From NCBI RefSeq assembly GCF_036002945.1, contig NZ_CP108529.1:6257001-6321000 (forward strand): a stretch of 64,000 nt of DNA, written 5' to 3'. This DNA comes from Streptomyces sp. NBC_01224. GTDB lineage: Bacteria > Actinomycetota > Actinomycetes > Streptomycetales > Streptomycetaceae. The position numbers were made by a program, and so were the translations under genes. Within the stretch, counting starts at the first letter, position 1; each line of letters begins with the position of its first letter. Below are positions 58,511 to 64,000 of the stretch, piece after piece. The notes under the pieces are model-generated. The model was not told the origin of the DNA, made no database searches, and saw only the letters and a program-made list of their open reading frames with translations.

Positions 58511-59245
58511 ATGGCGTTCTGGGACAGCCTGTGGCCGAGGCGGGAGGCGCAGTTCGAGTCGGGCAACGCGTCGACCAACTCCATCGTGCTCTCCAGGCGG
58601 CACGCTACGGTCTCACTGACCAAACAGGGTGCGCTGACCGGCAATCTGCGGGTCAACCTCTCCTGGCGGATGCGTACGTCCGACATCGAGGGAAGATCGC
58701 GGCAGAGCGGCCGGCTGCTGCGGCCGATGAAGCTCTTCAAGCCGGATGTGGTCCAGGCGCACACCCAGGGTGTGGTCAATGTCGACCTGGACCTGGGCTG
58801 CATGTACGAGCTGAAGGACGGCACCAAGGGCGTGGTCCAGCCGCTGGGCAACCTCATAGGCGACCTGAACGCACCGCCGTACATCCGGCTCAGCGGGGAC
58901 GATCGCTTCGGGGCGCCGTCGGGCGAGACCGTCTACGTCAATCTCGACCAGCGCGACCAGATCAAGCGGCTGCTGTTCTTCGTCTACATCTACGACCAGA
59001 CGCCCGCCTTCGACCGTACGCACGCCAAGGTGACGCTCTACCCGGGCAACGGCCCGCGGATCGAGATCGAACTCGACGAGCACGCCCCGGAGGCCCGCTC
59101 CTGCGCCGTGTTCACGGTGGAGAACATCAAGGACGAGCTGATCGTGCGGCGCGAGGTGAAGTTCGTGTACGGATTCCAGTCGGAGCTGGACCGGCTGTAC
59201 GGCTGGGGCATGCAGTGGGGACGGGGCTACAAGTCCCGGACCTGA
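58511..59245 (+). CDS. TerD-like stress protein (divergent member)
   Basis: 244 aa. FWDSLWPRREAQFESGNASTNSIVLSRRHATVSLTKQGALTGNLRVNLSW opens the domain. VVNVDLDLGCMYELKDGTKGV and FDRTHAKVTLYPGNGPRIEIELDEHAPEARSCAVFTVENI match TerD-related proteins, but the double calcium motif of classical TerD is reduced. C-terminal end FGWGMQW-like (YGWGMQWGRGYKSR). ATG 58511. It is convergent with another TerD gene. Confidence 0.85.
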   Translation: MAFWDSLWPRREAQFESGNASTNSIVLSRRHATVSLTKQGALTGNLRVNLSWRMRTSDIEGRSRQSGRLLRPMKLFKPDVVQAHTQGVVNVDLDLGCMYELKDGTKGVVQPLGNLIGDLNAPPYIRLSGDDRFGAPSGETVYVNLDQRDQIKRLLFFVYIYDQTPAFDRTHAKVTLYPGNGPRIEIELDEHAPEARSCAVFTVENIKDELIVRREVKFVYGFQSELDRLYGWGMQWGRGYKSRT

Positions 59246-59330
59246 GCCGACGCCGGACGGGCCGCAGGCGGTTCAGGGCCACCTCGGGGGCCGTTCCGAG
59301 GCAGCGCCCCACGGCCGTCCCATGGCTGTC

Positions 59331-60191
59331 TCAGGACCGTACGAACTGCGGCCCCTGCGGTGGCAGCACGAAATTCGGGTCGGGGGCGGGCGCCGCAGCC
59401 GCGGCAGGCTGCGGGTAGCCGTAGGCGGGCTGGGCGGCGTCAGGCTGCGGATACCCGTACGCGGGCTGGGGAGCGGGCTGCGGGTAGCCGTAGGCGGGTT
59501 GCTGGTGCTGGTGCTGGAGGGTGGCTTGCAAGTCGGGGCCGGGGGCCGGCGCGGGCGGGAACGCGGGCGCGGGCGGGAACGCGGGCGCTGTTACGGGCGA
59601 GGGAACCGTTACCGGCGAGGGGACCGGGTCGGGCTCCGCCGCGGCCTCCGCCTCGTCGACCGAGATACCGAAGGCGGTCGCCAGACCGACCAGACCGGTC
59701 GGATAGCCCTGTCCCACGGCCCGGAATTTCCAGCCATCGCCGCGCCGGTAGAGCTCGCCACAGATGATCGCCGTCTCCTCGCCGGTCTCCGGCCGCACGT
59801 CGAAGACGGCGAGCGGGTCCCCGCCCGCCGATGCCGCGTCGTACAGCAGGATGCGCAGATCGCGCACCTGAGCGAATGCGGCTCCGTCGGAGGATGCGGC
59901 GATCACCACCTGATCGACCGAGGGGTCGAGCGCGTTGAGGTCGGCCTCGATGCTGTCCGTGAGGCCCTCGGGGACACTGCGCTTCGGTAGCCGTCGCACC
60001 AGGCCGGAGGGGTGGCGGGGCTGGTTGTAGAAGACGAAGTCCTCGTCCGAGCGCACGCGGCCACCGGCTCCGAGCAGCAGTGCCGAGGCGTCCACATCCG
60101 GAACCCCGGCACCCGGGGTCCAGCACAGCACGGCCTGTACGGCCATGGCGTCCAGAGGGACGTTCGAGCCTTTCACCATCGCGTGCGTCAT
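59331..60191 (-). CDS. TerD family protein with repetitive Pro/Gln/Tyr tail
   Basis: 286 aa. The TerD domain is at 1-180 (MTHAMVKGSNVPL, VDASALLLGAGGRVRSDEDFVFYN, CGELYRRGDGWKFRAVGQGYPTGLVGLATAFGI). A low-complexity tail follows: Pro-Ala stretches with PAFPPAP units, then three PAYGYPQP repeats. The acidic calcium loop GDNLTGEGEGDDE is missing. ATG 60191 has AGGA upstream; ATG 60200 is an alternative. Tails of this sort may promote assembly. It runs opposite to the other ter genes. Confidence 0.9.
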   Translation of the reverse strand: MTHAMVKGSNVPLDAMAVQAVLCWTPGAGVPDVDASALLLGAGGRVRSDEDFVFYNQPRHPSGLVRRLPKRSVPEGLTDSIEADLNALDPSVDQVVIAASSDGAAFAQVRDLRILLYDAASAGGDPLAVFDVRPETGEETAIICGELYRRGDGWKFRAVGQGYPTGLVGLATAFGISVDEAEAAAEPDPVPSPVTVPSPVTAPAFPPAPAFPPAPAPGPDLQATLQHQHQQPAYGYPQPAPQPAYGYPQPDAAQPAYGYPQPAAAAAPAPDPNFVLPPQGPQFVRS

Positions 60192-60340
60192 GCCCGTCAT
60201 CCTGCCTGCTGGCTGCCTGTGCGGACAACGCGGGGGGCGCACCGGATGTCTCGGCAGTGCGTCGGAACCACGTCATCCGCAGTACGTGGACCCGTCGGGA
60301 AATGGACGAGTTACCCGGAATTCATGCACGTAGGGAACTG

Positions 60341-60367
60341 TTGACACCCGTCCGTACGTACTATTAC
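60341..60367 (+). promoter_or_regulatory. Possible promoter of the CitE-like gene
   Basis: A consensus TTGACA at 60341-60346 is followed by TATTAC (60362-60367) after 15 bp, a short spacer. The region is AT-rich, and the start codon at 60412 leaves a leader of about 35 nt with GGGGGA before the ATG. Confidence 0.45.
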
Positions 60368-60411
60368 CGGCCATACGTTGTCCGGTCGGTCAGGCAGTTC
60401 GGGGGAATCAC

Positions 60412-61575
60412 ATGCGTCATTTCGGGCATATTGCGCCCGCTGCGAGAGAGGGTCTGTTCTTCCAGGAGCCGCGCGAATTCGGTGCGGACTCGCCGGCCGG
60501 CATGCTTTCGGCCGCCCTGGGAGCGACCCTGTACAGCCCTGCCACCAGGCCGCGACTTGCTGACGATGTCATCAAGCAGGCCGGGCGCGGTGTCGTCTCG
60601 ATGGTGCTGTGCCTGGAGGACTCGATCGATGACTCCGAGGTGGACGGTGCCGAGGAGAACCTGGTCAGGCAGTTCGTAGACCTCGATGCGCGCGGATCCG
60701 AGGTGCCCCTGCTCTTCATCCGGGTCCGGGAACCGGGCCAGATAGTGGACCTGGTGAGTCGGCTCGGTCGCAGTGTCCGTTTGTTGTCTGGTTTTGTACT
60801 TCCGAAATTCACCGAAGAGCGTGGCGTGCCCTTCATGGAAGCGCTCGCCAGCGCCGAAAAGGCGTGTGGTCAGCGCCTGTTCGCGATGCCCGTTCTCGAA
60901 TCGCCCGAGCTGCTGCATCTGGAAACCCGCAGGGAAGCACTCCGGGGAATCACCCGCACCGTCAACAAGTACCGCGAGCGGGTACTCGCACTGAGGCTCG
61001 GTGTCACCGACTTCTGCTCGGCCTACGGGCTCCGCAGGGCGCCCGACATGACCGCGTACGACGTACAGATCGTCGGGGCCGTCATAGCCGACGTGGTCAA
61101 TGTGCTGGGCCGGGCGGACGGCACGGGCTTCACGATCACCGGCCCGGTGTGGGAGTACTTCCGGCTCCAGGAGCGCATGTTCAAACCGCAGCTGCGCCGC
61201 AGCCCCTTCCTGGAGGGCCGGGCCGAGGAACTGCGCACGGCACTGATCGAGCACGACCTGGACGGCCTGCTGCGCGAGATCGAACTCGACCGGGCCAACG
61301 GCCTGCTCGGCAAGACCTGCATCCACCCGTCGCACGTCGCGCCCGTGCATGCGCTGTCCGTGGTCAGCCACGAGGAGTTCAGCGACGCACAGGACATCCT
61401 GCGGCCGGAACGCGGCGGCGGTGGCGTCATGCGCTCCGCGTACACGAACAAGATGAACGAAGTGAAGCCGCACCGGGCCTGGGCCGAGCGGACCCTGCAG
61501 AGGGCCGAGGCCTTCGGCGTGGCGAGGGAAGACGTCGGCTTCGTGGAACTGCTGGCCGCGGGCCTCGCGGAATGA
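60412..61575 (+). CDS. HpcH/HpaI-CitE-like lyase of the Ter-associated module
   Basis: 387 aa TIM-barrel lyase. RGVVSMVLCLEDSIDDSEVDGAEENL carries the CitE-type CLEDs motif and acidic residues for Mg2+, followed by VPLLFIRVREPGQI, FVLPKFT and MPVLESPELLHLETRREAL. It is longer than citrate lyase beta chains and belongs to the group found in ter operons, where it is predicted to help make a nucleoside-like metabolite. ATG 60412. The multidomain phosphoribosyltransferase gene follows after 28 bp, so they form one operon. Confidence 0.87.
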   Translation: MRHFGHIAPAAREGLFFQEPREFGADSPAGMLSAALGATLYSPATRPRLADDVIKQAGRGVVSMVLCLEDSIDDSEVDGAEENLVRQFVDLDARGSEVPLLFIRVREPGQIVDLVSRLGRSVRLLSGFVLPKFTEERGVPFMEALASAEKACGQRLFAMPVLESPELLHLETRREALRGITRTVNKYRERVLALRLGVTDFCSAYGLRRAPDMTAYDVQIVGAVIADVVNVLGRADGTGFTITGPVWEYFRLQERMFKPQLRRSPFLEGRAEELRTALIEHDLDGLLREIELDRANGLLGKTCIHPSHVAPVHALSVVSHEEFSDAQDILRPERGGGGVMRSAYTNKMNEVKPHRAWAERTLQRAEAFGVAREDVGFVELLAAGLAE

Positions 61576-61603
61576 GCGGGCCTCGTGGAACGAGCGTGTC
61601 TCG

Positions 61604-64000
61604 ATGAGCGAGCGCGCGGCAAGGAAAGAGACGGCGAACGTGGTGTGGTCGGGTAGCTGGGTGGCACAGCGACTGGGCGTCGAGCTCGTCGGCGACGGGA
61701 AGCCCGACGGCGACAGGGAGCTGAGGGACCTGCTGGGCCTCGCCCTGCGCCGCAACCCCAAGCGGGCCCACCTGCTCGTGTCGAACGTGCTCGGCAAACA
61801 CGTGCCGCAGAAACCTTCCGTGGTGTACGGCGTCGGATTCGAGCTCGGCCGCCGGGTGCGCGAACTCCTCGGTGACGCCGAGGCGCACCGGGCGGTCGTG
61901 CTCGGTTACGCGGAGACGGCCACCGGTCTCGGCCACGCGGTCGCCGACGGGCTCGGCGTGGCGCCGTACCTGCATTCGACGCGCCGCCCCGTCGAGGGCG
62001 TGGAGCGGGCGGGCGGCTTCGAGGAGTCGCACTCGCACGCGACCTCGCACCTGCTGCTCCCGGAGGACCCGAACCTCCTGGCGGGCGAGTGCGGCCCGAC
62101 AGACGCGGACACGGATGCATACACAGACGCGCCGCTGGTGCTGGTGGACGACGAATTCTCCACGGGCAACACCGTGCTCAACACCATCCGCGCGCTGCAC
62201 GAGCGATACCCGCGGAGCCGGTACGTCGTCGTCGCCCTGGTGGACATGCGGTCGCCGACCGACCAGGGAAGGCTGACCGAGTTCGCCGCGGAGATCGGCG
62301 CACGCGTCGACCTGGTGGCGAGGAGCTCGGGCACGGTCACCCTCCCGGAGGGCGTCCTGGAGAAGGGCCGGGCACTGGTCGCCGCGCATGAGGGGGCCGG
62401 TTCCGCCGGTCCCCGAGCGACTGTCGAGCAGGGGCGCCGACCGTGCACCCGGGTGGACCTCCAGTGGCCCGCCGGTGTGCCCGACGGCGGACGGCACGGC
62501 TTCACCCCCGCCCACCGGGCCGCCCTCGAACCGGTCCTCCCGGCCATGGCCGCCCGTATCGCCGCGTCACTGGGTGAAGCCCGCCGTGTACTGATCCTCG
62601 GCTTCGAGGAGCTGATGTACGCCCCCCTCCGCCTGGGCACGGCCCTGGAGGACCACACCGAAGCCGAGGTGCGCTACTCGACGACCACGCGTTCCCCCGT
62701 CCTCGCCGTGGACGATCCCGGCTATGCGATACGCAGCCGGCTGGTCTTCCCGGCCCACGACAATCCGGCCGACGGCCCCGGTGACCGGTACGCGTACAAC
62801 GTCGCGGGCGCCGGTTTCGATGCCGTGGTCGTGACCATCGACTCCACCGCCGACACCCCCGAACTCCACGCCCCCGACGGCCTGTTGGCGCAGCTCGCCG
62901 CGCACACCGACCACGTCCTGCTCGCGGTCGTCCCCTCGTACGTCCCGTCGGGCCTCCCCTCGTACGTCTCCGAACGGCAGGAACCCTCCATGCTGCCCGA
63001 GCCCCTCCGCGGCCCCGCCTTCTCCTCCTATGCGCCGGACGAAGTCGGCTGGCTGCTCCAGGACCTCTCGGACACCGAACTGGAGGCGCCCACCGAGGAG
63101 CGCGAGGAAGCGATACAGAGCGGTGGCGCGCACTACGCCGAGTCGCTCCCCGTCGAGTACCAGCCGTCCGCCCAGTACCAGAGCCTGTTCAAGGCGGCGC
63201 TGGACCTGTCGGCCGCACGCGTCGCCCGCGCCGTCGGCACCGTCACCGAGACGGTCCTCGCCGAGCGCGGCGCTCGCCCCGTACTGGTCTCGCTCGCCAG
63301 GGCCGGCACTCCCGTCGGCGTACTCATGCGCCGCTGGGCCCGGCACCGGCACGGACTCGACCTGCCGCACTACGCCGTCTCCATCGTGCGGGGCCGCGGC
63401 ATCGACGCAAACGCCCTGCGCTGGCTGGCCGCCCACCACGATCCGGCGGATGTCGTCTTCGTCGACGGCTGGACCGGCAAGGGGGCGATCACGCGTGAAC
63501 TGTCCGCGGCGCTCGACGGGTTCGACGGATTCAACCCCGAGATCGCGGTCCTGGCCGACCCGGGCGGCTGCGTCCGCACCTACGGCACCCGCGAGGACTT
63601 CCTCATTCCGTCCGCCTGCCTCAACTCCACCGTTTCCGGGCTGATCTCGCGGACCGTCCTCCGGTCCGACCTGGTCGGACCCGACGATTTCCACGGCGCG
63701 AAGTTCTACCGGGAGCTTGCGGACACCGATGTGTCCGGCCACTTCCTCGACACCGTCGCCGACCACTTCGACGAGGTCGCCGACGCCGTGGACGCCGAGG
63801 CCAAGGAGCTGCTCGCGGCCGACCGCGCACCCACCTGGGAGGGATGGGCCGCGGTGGAACGGATCAGCGAGGAGTACGGCATCCACGATGTGAACCTGGT
63901 CAAGCCGGGCGTCGGCGAGACGACCCGCGTACTGCTGCGCCGCGTCCCGTGGAAGATCCTCGCCAAGCGCGGCGCGGGCGCCGACCTCGAGCACATCCGC
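61604..64000 (+). CDS. Ter-associated PRTase_2-TRSP-StiP-like-PELOTA multidomain protein (partial, runs off the end)
   Basis: One uninterrupted frame of at least 799 codons; no stop before the window end. Residues about 15-255 form a phosphoribosyltransferase with the PRPP loop LVLVDDEFSTGNTVLNTI (about 178-195). Residues about 300-455 form the TRSP domain, with the name-giving TRSP at 362-365. From Met463 (MLPEPLRGPAFSSYAPDEVGWLL) comes a StiP-like PRTase, then NLVKPGVGETTRVLLRRVPWKIL (about 763 on), the start of a PELOTA-type RNA-binding domain. An internal ATG at 62990 with AGGA 7 nt upstream could start the second half as its own protein. GTG 61640, with AAGGAAAG upstream, is an alternative N terminus. 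Confidence 0.85.
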   Translation, partial: MSERAARKETANVVWSGSWVAQRLGVELVGDGKPDGDRELRDLLGLALRRNPKRAHLLVSNVLGKHVPQKPSVVYGVGFELGRRVRELLGDAEAHRAVVLGYAETATGLGHAVADGLGVAPYLHSTRRPVEGVERAGGFEESHSHATSHLLLPEDPNLLAGECGPTDADTDAYTDAPLVLVDDEFSTGNTVLNTIRALHERYPRSRYVVVALVDMRSPTDQGRLTEFAAEIGARVDLVARSSGTVTLPEGVLEKGRALVAAHEGAGSAGPRATVEQGRRPCTRVDLQWPAGVPDGGRHGFTPAHRAALEPVLPAMAARIAASLGEARRVLILGFEELMYAPLRLGTALEDHTEAEVRYSTTTRSPVLAVDDPGYAIRSRLVFPAHDNPADGPGDRYAYNVAGAGFDAVVVTIDSTADTPELHAPDGLLAQLAAHTDHVLLAVVPSYVPSGLPSYVSERQEPSMLPEPLRGPAFSSYAPDEVGWLLQDLSDTELEAPTEEREEAIQSGGAHYAESLPVEYQPSAQYQSLFKAALDLSAARVARAVGTVTETVLAERGARPVLVSLARAGTPVGVLMRRWARHRHGLDLPHYAVSIVRGRGIDANALRWLAAHHDPADVVFVDGWTGKGAITRELSAALDGFDGFNPEIAVLADPGGCVRTYGTREDFLIPSACLNSTVSGLISRTVLRSDLVGPDDFHGAKFYRELADTDVSGHFLDTVADHFDEVADAVDAEAKELLAADRAPTWEGWAAVERISEEYGIHDVNLVKPGVGETTRVLLRRVPWKILAKRGAGADLEHIR

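Noticed and set aside
1..64000. CRISPR array, rRNA operon, biosynthetic PKS/NRPS cluster
   Set aside because: No regularly spaced repeats, no rRNA-like sequence, and no modular synthase domains were found on either strand.

Overview
The window looks like chromosomal DNA of a Streptomyces or close relative. GC is very high, GTG starts are common, the genes are dense and third codon positions are almost all G or C. Many families are typical of that genus: MatB, Mbl, FasR with a fabD-fabH-acpP-fabF run, DUF397 with DUF5753-type HTH proteins, DUF1023, DUF3052, DUF3145, DUF4429 and TerD. I count about 60 protein genes, one of them broken and two cut by the window edges. I see no rRNA, tRNA or CRISPR.

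Left part (1-22 kb). After the tail of an ABC exporter gene come an MFS pump, a fused carboxyltransferase overlapping matB, and a NarK-like transporter divergent from an AsnC/Lrp regulator. A two-gene unit follows, mbl plus a GAF sensor kinase with a damaged ATPase domain. An oxidative-stress group (marR, quinone reductase, ohr) comes next. An EI24 gene and a lysE gene are split by a 189-bp MITE-like element. Then come a Tat-exported glutamate-oxidase-like flavoenzyme, a TetR regulator divergent from a family 3 glycosidase, an aldose epimerase and an SGNH lipoprotein.

Middle part (22-31 kb). DUF3145, with a small overlapping upstream reading frame, is followed by the type II fatty acid synthesis operon fasR-fabD-fabH-acpP-fabF. 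MatB and the fused carboxyltransferase 20 kb away could feed malonyl-CoA to the same pathway. Pirin, reductase and acetyltransferase genes follow.

Accessory island (30.2-38.7 kb). A WhiJ/AbaA-like trio (DUF397, XRE regulator, RsbW-like ATPase) is present twice. A 658-bp stretch is about 99% identical between the copies. The left ATPase is truncated exactly where the identity ends. Between the copies lie a 1537-residue secreted protein, with a polymorphic-toxin-like front end and a trypsin-like protease at the C terminus, and a translationally coupled lipoprotein.

Right part (38.7-64 kb). This holds a serine hydrolase, a MerR/aldo-keto reductase operon with a textbook 19-bp-spacer promoter, an acyltransferase, two DUF1023 hydrolases flanking a two-component system and a DUF4429 gene, a TetR/MFS pair with a clear operator, an I36-type inhibitor, and aceE. 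Last comes a stress block: DUF3052, a peroxiredoxin, four TerD-type genes, a TerC-type membrane protein, a CitE-like lyase, and one long frame joining PRTase, TRSP, StiP-like and PELOTA modules. That last set matches the nucleoside-like metabolite module associated with Ter systems. The long frame runs off the end of the window.
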